A DNA stretch of 64,000 nt from contig NZ_CTEJ01000002.1 of NCBI RefSeq assembly GCF_001282625.1, positions 808,501-872,500 of the forward strand, read 5' to 3'. A model generated the notes under the pieces. The model worked only from the letters and a program-made list of their open reading frames with translations. It did not search any database and was not told the origin of the DNA. This document shows positions 33,315-42,017 of this stretch, piece after piece. The position numbers were made by a program, and so were the translations under genes. The DNA comes from Lascolabacillus massiliensis (GTDB lineage: Bacteria > Bacteroidota > Bacteroidia > Bacteroidales > Dysgonomonadaceae). How positions within the stretch are numbered: the first letter of the stretch is position 1; the number at the start of each line of letters is the position of its first letter.

Positions 33315-36300
33315 ATGAACAAATGCCTATATGGGTGTACAGTAAAACCCGATAAACAGAAAAACATACTGAAAATGATGAGAACTACATTGTTATTTTT
33401 ATTTTGCAGCATCATGTTTTCTCACGCAACTACAAGCTATTCGCAAATATTTAATTTCAATAAGAAGTCAGCTTCTATAAAAGAGGTCTGCAAAGAGATT
33501 GAAGAGAATAGCAGTTATATCTTTGTTTTTTCTGATTCAAGTGAAAAAATTATAGATAAAAAGGTAAACATTGATGCAAACACATCCGACGTGAAAGAGG
33601 TCCTGGATGCAGTTCTAAGTAACTCAGGACTTACTTACATGATTTTGGACAAACAGATTGTCATCTATGAATCTAAAGAAAACTTATCATCTAAAGATTA
33701 CGTAGAAGAGATGTCCTCTAGTATCAAACAACAGCAAGGCAAAAGAATTTCCGGCAGGATCTTAGATGCTTTTGGAGAATCTATCATCGGAGCTAATGTT
33801 GTTGAAGTTGGCACTACCAATGGTACTGTTACAGATATTGATGGTAATTTCACTCTGGATGTGGCAGAAAATGCTTCAATCCAGATAACATATATCGGAT
33901 ATATTGAGCAGATCATCAACACAACCGGCAGAGTTAATTTCAATATCATTCTTCAAGAGGACACAAAGGCTCTGGATGAGGTTATAGTTATTGGTTACGG
34001 AACCCGTCAGCGCAGCAGTATTACGGGTGCTGTTGACCAAGTAAGCTCTGACCTGTTTGAAGACCGCCCGGTAAGTAATGCCGTACAGGCCCTTCAGGGT
34101 GCTTCTGCAAACCTTATTGTTCAGCAAAAGAACATGAATCCTAACGACAACAATATGAGTATTAACATCAGGGGTGTTAGTACAATGGGTAATAATGATC
34201 CACTTATTGTTATCGATGGATTGATATCAACAACCAGTACACTAAACAATATGAATCAAAATGATATTGAGAGTGTTTCTGTACTTAAAGATGCGGGAAG
34301 TGCCGCAATTTATGGTTCACGTTCTGCAAACGGGGTAATTCTGGTAACCACAAAGAAAGGATCCAAGTTGCAAAAGCCAATGGTAAGATTCAGTGGGTTA
34401 GCTGGATACCAGGATCCAAAAATTCTGTTCCAGCCGGTGGAAGGATGGCAAAATGCTATGTACAGAAATCAGGCCAATATGAATTCAGGAGATGATCCCG
34501 CTTTTACACCTGCTCAGATTCGTGATCTATATGAACACAGAAACGAAGAATACTGGTTCTTCAACGAAATCATGCAGAAGGGTTTACAGCAGAATTACAA
34601 TGTTAATATTTCCGGTGGTAGTGACAATACTACTTATATGGTATCAGCAGGTTATATGAACCAGGAGAGTAACTTTGTTGGTGGTTACGGATTTGAAAGA
34701 TATAATCTTCGTTCTAACCTGACTACTGAATATAACAGATTTAAGCTTACCTCTTTGCTGGCTTATAATCGTCGCGACGAAAGAACAATATCAGGAGGAA
34801 CAGGAAATGTTATTATTAACTCTTCACGTATACCGCCATACTATTACTACCGCTTTCAGCAAGATGGAAAATATCTTATCAACAATATTATCGGTGACGA
34901 TAATACAATGGCAAAACTGAAAGAGGGTGGATATGAAAACAAAGATGAGGACAATATTATAGGAAGTCTTAATTTAGATTATAAGATAATTGACGGATTA
35001 ACAGCGAAAGGACTTGTTGGTATTGATTTGACTCAGCATCACAGATATAGAAGGGATATTCAGGTTCCTTTATATTCAGCTGCAAATTTGGAAACACCAA
35101 CAGCAAATATAAATCCTAACAGACTTACCGAAGATTATAACAACAAACGTTATACGCTTAGTACTCAGTTCCTGATTGACTATGAGAAACAGTTAAATGA
35201 TTTGCACCATGTTTCTGGTTTAATTGGTGTATCAAACGAATCTTATACTTTTAAGGCAAGCAGAATTGCATGGAGATTTACTGATCCTGATTTAGGACTT
35301 CCTACAACTGATGATGCAGAGCAGGATACAGGTAACAAGAACTCTAATGATGATACAGATCAGACAAGTATAACATCGCTTTTCGGAAGAGTTGGCTACA
35401 ATTTCATGAATAAGTATTATGGAGATCTATCTTTCAGATACGACGGTTCATCAAAATTTGCAAAAGAGAACAGATGGGGATTCTTCCCTTCATTGTCTGC
35501 CGCCTGGAGAGTTTCGGAGGAACTATTTATGGAAAACTACCGTGATGATGTTGGTGAGCTTAAGCTTAGAACTTCTTATGGTGTACTTGGTAATCAAAAT
35601 GTGTCCAACTACTCATATCAGACAGTGTATGAAATGCATACCAACACTTATGTATTCAATAACATAGCAGTACCGGGAACAGGTTTCAGATATGGTAATC
35701 CTGACCTGACATGGGAGAAATCAAGCAATTTCAATATTGGAGTTGATGCAGGATTTTTCAATAATAACCTTTATGTTTCTCTTGATTATTTCAATAAGAG
35801 AACATGGGATATTCTTCTTGCACCAGAAGTTTCTTCTGTATTCGGAAGTTCTGCAGCACATGAAAATGCAGGTGAAATGAGAAACAGAGGCTGGGAAGCT
35901 ACTGTAAATTATAGATTAAGATCAGGTAATTTTGCACACAACTTTAATCTGAATATATCTGACTCACAAAACAAGGTTACAGATTTTGGTGGTGAAGAGC
36001 GTATCGACCAGAGTGATCAGATGTTTAAAATAATCCGTGAAGGTGAAGCTCTTGGATCATATTTTGGTTACAAAACAGATGGTTATTTCCAAAATCTGGA
36101 TGAAATCGCCAACAGTGCTTTACCAATTGGGGCATCATTACAACCTGGCGACGTTAAATATGTTGATCAAAATAATGATGGTGTGATTGATGAGAGAGAC
36201 CGTGTAATTTTGGGTAATGCATTCCCGAGATACACATTTGGTTTTACTTATGACCTTCAGTATCGTAATTTCGATTTTTCACTGCTATTACAGGGTGTGG

Positions 36301-36755
36301 GAAAAAGAGATATGTATATCAGGGGTGAGCTGATTGAGCCATTCCACTCAAACTACTCTTATGCAATCTACAAACACCAGCTTGATTTCTGGACACCTAC
36401 TAATCCCGATGCAAGATGGCCACGTTTGATTGCACCAAGCTCACAATCATCTCAAAACAACTGGGGTAGAGGTGGTACAGATATTTATCTGCTGAATGGA
36501 GCTTATTTGAGAGTAAAGAATGTACAGTTGGGTTATACAATACCAAATTCATTAACCAACAAATTTGGTGTTGAAAAACTTCGTCTAAGTGTGAATGCAC
36601 AAAATCCGATAACCCTTACTAAAAACTCATTCATAGATCCGGAAACTTCTGAATTCGGTAATAACATGGGTGGTATAGGTGGAGTAAATGCAAATAGTGC
36701 AAGAAACTACCCAACATTGGTATATTATGGGTTTGGAATAGATATTGAATTTTAA
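33315..36755 (+). CDS. SusC/RagA-family TonB-linked transporter with STN signalling domain (mannan PUL)
   Basis: 1146 residues. Signal peptide region (to about residue 44; ATGs at codons 21-22 offer a shorter start), STN domain (about 45-118, with ASIKEVCKEIEENSSYIFVF), CarboxypepD-like domain (about 144-225, with GRILDAFGESIIGANVVEVG), TonB box DEVIVIGYG (231-239), plug (IRGVSTMGNNDPLIVIDG, AIYGSRSANGVILVTTKKG), then barrel. The STN domain is the hallmark of SusC proteins that signal through FecR-type anti-sigma factors, matching the genes upstream. Substrate alpha-mannan or mannose-rich glycan is inferred from GH76 and GH92 downstream. Confidence 0.95.
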   Translation: MNKCLYGCTVKPDKQKNILKMMRTTLLFLFCSIMFSHATTSYSQIFNFNKKSASIKEVCKEIEENSSYIFVFSDSSEKIIDKKVNIDANTSDVKEVLDAVLSNSGLTYMILDKQIVIYESKENLSSKDYVEEMSSSIKQQQGKRISGRILDAFGESIIGANVVEVGTTNGTVTDIDGNFTLDVAENASIQITYIGYIEQIINTTGRVNFNIILQEDTKALDEVIVIGYGTRQRSSITGAVDQVSSDLFEDRPVSNAVQALQGASANLIVQQKNMNPNDNNMSINIRGVSTMGNNDPLIVIDGLISTTSTLNNMNQNDIESVSVLKDAGSAAIYGSRSANGVILVTTKKGSKLQKPMVRFSGLAGYQDPKILFQPVEGWQNAMYRNQANMNSGDDPAFTPAQIRDLYEHRNEEYWFFNEIMQKGLQQNYNVNISGGSDNTTYMVSAGYMNQESNFVGGYGFERYNLRSNLTTEYNRFKLTSLLAYNRRDERTISGGTGNVIINSSRIPPYYYYRFQQDGKYLINNIIGDDNTMAKLKEGGYENKDEDNIIGSLNLDYKIIDGLTAKGLVGIDLTQHHRYRRDIQVPLYSAANLETPTANINPNRLTEDYNNKRYTLSTQFLIDYEKQLNDLHHVSGLIGVSNESYTFKASRIAWRFTDPDLGLPTTDDAEQDTGNKNSNDDTDQTSITSLFGRVGYNFMNKYYGDLSFRYDGSSKFAKENRWGFFPSLSAAWRVSEELFMENYRDDVGELKLRTSYGVLGNQNVSNYSYQTVYEMHTNTYVFNNIAVPGTGFRYGNPDLTWEKSSNFNIGVDAGFFNNNLYVSLDYFNKRTWDILLAPEVSSVFGSSAAHENAGEMRNRGWEATVNYRLRSGNFAHNFNLNISDSQNKVTDFGGEERIDQSDQMFKIIREGEALGSYFGYKTDGYFQNLDEIANSALPIGASLQPGDVKYVDQNNDGVIDERDRVILGNAFPRYTFGFTYDLQYRNFDFSLLLQGVGKRDMYIRGELIEPFHSNYSYAIYKHQLDFWTPTNPDARWPRLIAPSSQSSQNNWGRGGTDIYLLNGAYLRVKNVQLGYTIPNSLTNKFGVEKLRLSVNAQNPITLTKNSFIDPETSEFGNNMGGIGGVNANSARNYPTLVYYGFGIDIEF

Positions 36756-36766
36756 TACTTTATAAT

Positions 36767-38386
36767 ATGAAAACAAAAATCATAAAATATATTTCTTTTA
36801 TCTTAATCACAACTGCAATACTTTCATCTTGCAATGATCTGGATTTGGCTCCTACAAACAGGTTTACAGATGCCAATTACTGGACTTCGACAGAGAAAGC
36901 TGCTGCTGTTCTGAATATGGCTTACAGCCAGATGTTTAATTCGAATTACTTCTTCGCTAATGAGAGACTGACTGACAACCTTTATGAAGGCAGAGGTAAT
37001 ACAAATGAGAAAATTATCACTTCAGGTCAGGCTGATGCCGCACTTGGAAGATTTGCTGGTGAATGGGCGGATTGCTATAGTGGAATAAAAACTTGCCATA
37101 TTCTTTTGGAAAATATTGATCTTGTTCCAAATATGGATCCTGCTGTAAAAGAAAGAATGAAAGCTGAAGCACGTTTCATCAGAGCTTCTCTGTTTTTCAG
37201 ACTTACAAACCATTATGGTGATGTTCCACTATTTGACTTTAATATTTCACGACAGGAAGCAAATACAATAGAGCGTTCTCCGAAGGCAGAGGTTCTTGAA
37301 TTTGTAAGGAACGAACTCAACAGTATTGTTACTCTTCTTCCTAAGAAAGGTGAATATAGCGATAAAGATAAAGGAAGAATTACGCAGGGAGCTGCAATGA
37401 TGCTGCTTGCAAGAACCTATCTTTATGAAAATAGCTGGTCGGAAGTAGCTTCAATTACACAACGAATAATTAATGGTGAGTTTGGAAATTATGAGCTATT
37501 TCCAAGTTATGAGGGATTATTCCTTCCTCAAAATGAATTAAACGACGAGGTTATTTTAGATCTTGGTTATGCACTTAATCTGAGAACATGGATGGAAATG
37601 TATGATGGAATTCCTATCTCTGTAGGTGGTCGTATCAATGCATTTGCACCAACTCAGGAACTTGTGGATGATTATATCATGAGAAATGGTAAAGCCATAC
37701 ATGAAGATGGTTCAGGATATAATGAAAACGATCCATATGTTAACAGAGACCCTCGTTTTGGAGCAACTATTGTTTATCATGGTTACCAATGGGTAGATGG
37801 TTCAGGCAAGGTATCTACTATCTATATTCGCCCAGGATCTTCTGCTGAAGCGGGAGCATCAAACCTTGATGAATATTCTGGTCCCGGCCAGAACTCTACA
37901 GCTACAGGATATTACATAAGAAAGTATTTCGACCCTCAGGCTCCTGAAGGTATGAATGCAGGATTGAACCTGATATTAATGCGTTATGCTGATGTTCTAT
38001 TAATGTATGCAGAAGCAAAGAATGAGCTTGGCGAGATGAATGAATCGGTTTGGAACCAAACAATCAGACCTATTCGTGTACGTGCAGGTTTTACAGATGC
38101 AGGTGCATTAAACTACCCGGGTAATGACAACATGAGAGAAATTATTCGTCGCGAACGTCGTTCTGAGCTCGCAATAGAAGGATTAAGACTGTTTGACATA
38201 CGCAGATGGGGTACAATAGAAACTGTTATGAATGGCACTCCTCATGGGGCAAAATTTGCAGCTAATAATACCCAATATATTGAATTGGAACAAAGAAGAT
38301 TTAATCCGGAACGTGATTACCTATTTGCTATTCCTCAATCTCAAAGAGATATTAATGAAAACCTGACACAAAATCCGGGCTATTAA
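36767..38386 (+). CDS. SusD/RagB-family glycan-binding lipoprotein (mannan PUL)
   Basis: 539 residues, lipobox LSSC (Cys22). N-terminal TPR-like helices with RMKAEARFIRASLFFRLTNHYGDVPL (key residues R-F-I-R-A) and C-terminal LILMRYADVLLMYAEAKNELG and REIIRRERRSELAIEGLRLFDIRRW are RagB/SusD signatures. Starts 12 bases after susC, completing the uptake pair. Confidence 0.95.
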   Translation: MKTKIIKYISFILITTAILSSCNDLDLAPTNRFTDANYWTSTEKAAAVLNMAYSQMFNSNYFFANERLTDNLYEGRGNTNEKIITSGQADAALGRFAGEWADCYSGIKTCHILLENIDLVPNMDPAVKERMKAEARFIRASLFFRLTNHYGDVPLFDFNISRQEANTIERSPKAEVLEFVRNELNSIVTLLPKKGEYSDKDKGRITQGAAMMLLARTYLYENSWSEVASITQRIINGEFGNYELFPSYEGLFLPQNELNDEVILDLGYALNLRTWMEMYDGIPISVGGRINAFAPTQELVDDYIMRNGKAIHEDGSGYNENDPYVNRDPRFGATIVYHGYQWVDGSGKVSTIYIRPGSSAEAGASNLDEYSGPGQNSTATGYYIRKYFDPQAPEGMNAGLNLILMRYADVLLMYAEAKNELGEMNESVWNQTIRPIRVRAGFTDAGALNYPGNDNMREIIRRERRSELAIEGLRLFDIRRWGTIETVMNGTPHGAKFAANNTQYIELEQRRFNPERDYLFAIPQSQRDINENLTQNPGY

Positions 38387-38423
38387 TGGTTTTGTTACAA
38401 CAGTTATTTTAAAATCAGGAATT

Positions 38424-39551
38424 ATGAAAAATAAAATATTACAACTATCAATTATATTATCACTGATATTTTCCGTTACATCATGCAGTAGTGAAGGAGA
38501 AGTTAGAGACCTGGGTGTCACCCCTGTGGAGAGGCTTTACGAACCAGTAGACGGGCGGACATTAATACTTCAATCTTCTGCTTCAGCAATGTTGTATTTT
38601 GAATGGGAACCTGCCAGAGCTGAAGATAGTGGAACGGTTCTTTATGAGATAGCTTTTGACGTAGCTGATGGTGATTTCTCTGATCCAATTGCAGTTTTGG
38701 CTGCCGACAACAATGGAGGAAGTAACCATGCAACAGTTACACATAAGCAGTTAAATCAGATTGCTGCATTGGCAGGAATTGAATCATCTGAACAGGGTAC
38801 ATTAAAATGGACAGTATATTCATCAAAAGGTATTAATCCTGTTAAAGCTAAACAGGAAAGGACAATTACACTGACCAGACTTGCAGGATTTGCCAATATA
38901 CCTGATCAGCTTTATATTACAGGGGAAGGAACTGAAGTTGGAGGTGACATTGCAAACGCTCTGAGAATGAAAAAAATCAATGATGGTGAATTTGAAATTT
39001 ATATGCAATTTACTGAGGGTAAAGAGTTCTTTTTTGTAAATAGTACAACAGGAGATCCTATTACCTACTCGCTTAGTGGTGAGAAGATTGTAGAAGGTGG
39101 TACATCAACTGTTCCCAATACGGGTATCTATAAATACTATCTTGACTTTAACATCGGCTCTTTCACTACTAAAGAGGTTACTAAAGTTGTTCTGTTCTTA
39201 AACTGGTCACAGAGAGAGATTGAATTGCCATATAAGGGGCTTGGAGTTTGGGAATTAACAAACCATACAATTACTGGTCTTACAGACAATGACAACAATG
39301 ATGACAGGTATAAATTCAGAATGACCAGCTCTGATGGTGTAACAGAATGGCGTTCACCAGGTAATGACAGTAAACCTTCAGGCAATGAGGCGTATTACTA
39401 TATGGTTGAAAGAGAGAATGTACAGCAGTGGACTGACGGAGAGATTTGGAAAAGTCCATCAACAACTGGTTGGAGTGATAAAACATATGACTTTATGTTT
39501 TCACTAAATCCAGGTGGTCAATATACTCATAATCTAATCATTAAAGAATAA
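38424..39551 (+). CDS. SusE-domain surface lipoprotein 1 (mannan PUL)
   Basis: 375 residues, lipobox VTSC (Cys21). N-terminal SusE-type Ig-like domain (about 28-150, VERLYEPVDGRTLILQSSAS, then FEWEPARAEDSGTVLYEIAFD), followed by two beta-rich regions with the pattern LYITGEGTEVGGDIANALRMKK and a C-terminal module ending in YTHNLIIK. Such proteins sit on the cell surface and bind the PUL substrate. It is paralogous to the next gene across its whole length. Confidence 0.88.
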   Translation: MKNKILQLSIILSLIFSVTSCSSEGEVRDLGVTPVERLYEPVDGRTLILQSSASAMLYFEWEPARAEDSGTVLYEIAFDVADGDFSDPIAVLAADNNGGSNHATVTHKQLNQIAALAGIESSEQGTLKWTVYSSKGINPVKAKQERTITLTRLAGFANIPDQLYITGEGTEVGGDIANALRMKKINDGEFEIYMQFTEGKEFFFVNSTTGDPITYSLSGEKIVEGGTSTVPNTGIYKYYLDFNIGSFTTKEVTKVVLFLNWSQREIELPYKGLGVWELTNHTITGLTDNDNNDDRYKFRMTSSDGVTEWRSPGNDSKPSGNEAYYYMVERENVQQWTDGEIWKSPSTTGWSDKTYDFMFSLNPGGQYTHNLIIKE

Positions 39552-39556
39552 TAAAT

Positions 39557-40699
39557 ATGAAACAAATAACATATTATCTTTCAATAATTATTTCACTGAC
39601 TCTCTTTATGGCAGGATGTTCAGATAACATGGGTGAAACTGATAAGAGTCTGGTTGAAGTAAAAGAACTTATTGAACCAATGGACAGCAAGGCTCTGGTT
39701 TTACAGCCTGCAGCCTCAGCTACTGAATATTTTGAATGGGAACATGCAGATTTAACAGGTGCAGGTCCTGCAATCTACCAGATTGCTTTTGACAAAGAGG
39801 ATGGCGATTTTTCAAATCCACTTTATATTGCATATTCAAACAATAACGGTTTCAGCAATTTTGTAAACATTTCACACAAGCAGCTGAATAAAATAGCCGG
39901 AATGACAGGAATGGGACCTTCTGCTACCGGAACAATAAAATGGACCGTATTCTCTATTAAAGGCACCAACATGATAAAGGCTGCCAAGGAGAACAAAATA
40001 GTAATAACAAGATTGGCCGGTTTTCCAGAAGAGGAGATACCTATCGATCTATATGTAACAGGTGAAGCTTCCGAAGGTGGCACAGATCTTAACAAGGCTC
40101 ATAAAATGAAAGCTGTATCTACAGGAGAGTTTGAAGTTTATACCTATCTTAAGGCAAATGCTGCTTACAATTTTGCGAGCTCTAACTCCGGTTCTCCGGC
40201 ACTGTTCTCTTTAAGTGATGGTATCGTTATAAAAGAGGGCTCATCAACAGTATCTGCTGATGGAGTTTACAGGATTACGGTTGATTTCAATACCGGAGCA
40301 GGAACTATCGCACAGGTAACAAGAATTGGTTTTTACTTTAGCCCTGAAAACAAAATATTGTTTGATCTTCCTTACCGTGGATACGGTGTATTCCAGACTA
40401 CTGAAACAGTGACCTTTAAACAGGAAGGATGGGGACGTGATGAACGTTACAAATTCAGAATGTTTGTAAAAGAGGAGGGAAGTGAAAATGAGGTTGAGAT
40501 GGAATGGGGTACTCTGAATCAGACCGACTCCAGACCGGATGCGAACAGTCCCGAATCATATTATTACTTAAAACTGGTGAATCCTACACAATGGGATAAT
40601 AAATGGAAATTGATGGGTAATTATGATGGGAACCCTGCTGTATATACAATATATCTTCAGGCAGACCAGCCATATACTCATTCAGTTACAGCACCTTGA
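39557..40699 (+). CDS. SusE-domain surface lipoprotein 2 (mannan PUL)
   Basis: 380 residues, lipobox MAGC (Cys21). Same order as its upstream neighbour: LIEPMDSKALVLQPAASAT, YFEWEHADLTG, SHKQLNKIAG, TGTIKWTVFSIKG, then LYVTGEASEGGTDLNKAHKMK and a C-terminal YTHSVTAP. The alignment with the first copy is collinear, so tandem duplication followed by divergence is likely. Probably binds a different part of the mannan chain. It begins 5 bases after the first copy and is followed by a hairpin. Confidence 0.88.
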   Translation: MKQITYYLSIIISLTLFMAGCSDNMGETDKSLVEVKELIEPMDSKALVLQPAASATEYFEWEHADLTGAGPAIYQIAFDKEDGDFSNPLYIAYSNNNGFSNFVNISHKQLNKIAGMTGMGPSATGTIKWTVFSIKGTNMIKAAKENKIVITRLAGFPEEEIPIDLYVTGEASEGGTDLNKAHKMKAVSTGEFEVYTYLKANAAYNFASSNSGSPALFSLSDGIVIKEGSSTVSADGVYRITVDFNTGAGTIAQVTRIGFYFSPENKILFDLPYRGYGVFQTTETVTFKQEGWGRDERYKFRMFVKEEGSENEVEMEWGTLNQTDSRPDANSPESYYYLKLVNPTQWDNKWKLMGNYDGNPAVYTIYLQADQPYTHSVTAP

Positions 40700-40713
40700 C
40701 AGATGAGGAAAGT

Positions 40714-40747
40714 AGTATGGGAATTACCAATAGGTTATTCCCATACT
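40714..40747 (+). terminator. Hairpin between binding-protein and enzyme genes of the mannan PUL
   Basis: AGTATGGGAATTACC pairs with GGTTATTCCCATACT (15 positions, one mismatch) around a 4-base loop and is followed by TTATTATTTTA. It resembles an intrinsic terminator or mRNA-stabilising 3' hairpin placed inside the PUL, so the enzyme genes downstream may be made at a lower level than SusC/D/E. Confidence 0.75.
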
Positions 40748-40772
40748 TTATTATTTTAAATAAATTACTCTT

Positions 40773-41918
40773 ATGAAAAAAAACTATCAATATCTGCTAA
40801 TGCTATTCATACTTTTTGCCTGGGGATGCGAAAAAGGTGATATACCAGGTGATGGGGATAAAGATGATGATGATGATAAAGTAGAGATAAACTGGAATGA
40901 TGCTGCAAACTCAAGCAGTGATGCTTTAATTTCATCTTTTTGGAATAGCAGCGGACAATATTTTAATACTAATAATGGTGGTAATACTACCTTTCAGTAT
41001 TGGCCAAATGCACATGCTCTGGATGTGGTAATAGATGCATATGTGAGGACTAATAACCAATCATATAAAACTATAATTGAACAGTGGTTCACAGGTGTAA
41101 AAGCCAGAAACGGCAACACCTGGAATAATGATTTCTATGATGACATGGAGTGGAATGCTTTAGCCTTACTTAGGGCTTTTAAAGCAACAAACGACCCAAA
41201 GTATAAAGATGCAGCTCTTGAACTATGGGGATATATAAAAGAGGGCTGGAATGATAATGCCGGCGGAGGTATCACATGGAAAAAGGGTATGGAATGGAGT
41301 AAGAATGCCTGTTCAAATGGCCCTGCTGCCATACTTGCAGCACGTCTTTACCAGGAGTTTGGTAACCCTGAAGATAAAGAGTGGGCACTGCGAATATATG
41401 ACTGGCTAAAATCAACATTGGTGAATACAAATTCAGGTGCTGTCTGGGATAGTATTGACTCAAGAGAGGGTAAAATTAATAAAGATTGGATTTTTACATA
41501 TAACCAGGGTACATATTTAGGAGCTGCAGTTGAATTACATAAAATATTAAATGAAAAAAGTTATCTGAATGATGCTGCTATGGCTGCCGACTATACAATG
41601 AGCAGCTTGGTAAACAACTCTATATTAAAGAGTGAAGGTGACGGGGATGGAGGACTCTTCAAAGGTATATTTGTAAGATATTTCACTCAGCTTATAATTC
41701 AGGAAAGACTTGATGAACCTGTTCGCAGAAGATATTTACAGTTTATCAAACTAAATGCCGAGACATTATGGAATGAAGGCACTAATAAACAAAACTTTCT
41801 TTTTAGTCCCAACTGGCGTGTAAAACCCGGTAATACAACAGGGCTGACAGAACAGCTCAGCGGATGCATGTTAATTGAGTCTGCTGCATACTTACAAAAA
41901 GAGAATTATATTGATTAA
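40773..41918 (+). CDS. GH76 endo-alpha-1,6-mannanase lipoprotein
   Basis: 381 residues, lipobox WGC (Cys19), followed by an Asp-rich linker (DGDKDDDDDK). The (alpha/alpha)6 GH76 domain shows the catalytic adjacent Asp pair in FYDDMEWNALALL (Asp123/Asp124), GITWKKGMEWSKNACSNGPAAI, and FTYNQGTYLGAAVELHK. GH76 enzymes cut the alpha-1,6-mannan backbone of yeast mannan. Surface anchoring suggests it makes oligosaccharides for the SusC/D pair. It comes after the hairpin at 40714-40747. Confidence 0.9.
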   Translation: MKKNYQYLLMLFILFAWGCEKGDIPGDGDKDDDDDKVEINWNDAANSSSDALISSFWNSSGQYFNTNNGGNTTFQYWPNAHALDVVIDAYVRTNNQSYKTIIEQWFTGVKARNGNTWNNDFYDDMEWNALALLRAFKATNDPKYKDAALELWGYIKEGWNDNAGGGITWKKGMEWSKNACSNGPAAILAARLYQEFGNPEDKEWALRIYDWLKSTLVNTNSGAVWDSIDSREGKINKDWIFTYNQGTYLGAAVELHKILNEKSYLNDAAMAADYTMSSLVNNSILKSEGDGDGGLFKGIFVRYFTQLIIQERLDEPVRRRYLQFIKLNAETLWNEGTNKQNFLFSPNWRVKPGNTTGLTEQLSGCMLIESAAYLQKENYID

Positions 41919-41943
41919 TACAATCAATTCATTATAAAAATAG

Positions 41944-41975
41944 TTTGTGAATTATTACATTTATGATTAGGTTCG
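41944..41975 (+). promoter_or_regulatory. Possible promoter of the GH92 gene
   Basis: TTTG (41944-41947), a 20-base spacer and TAGGTTCG (41968-41975) match the Bacteroidota -33/-7 consensus except for one base (C for T in the -7 TTTG). It lies in the 99-base gap before the GH92 start. Confidence 0.4.
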
Positions 41976-42017
41976 TAATTGCATTAATTTAATACATATA
42001 TCATAGAAATAATTAAA

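Noticed and set aside
40860-40881. GAT-rich stretch in the GH76 gene as a possible phase-variable repeat
   Set aside because: It encodes an Asp-rich linker after the lipid anchor, and the repeat unit is 3 bases so slippage would keep the frame.
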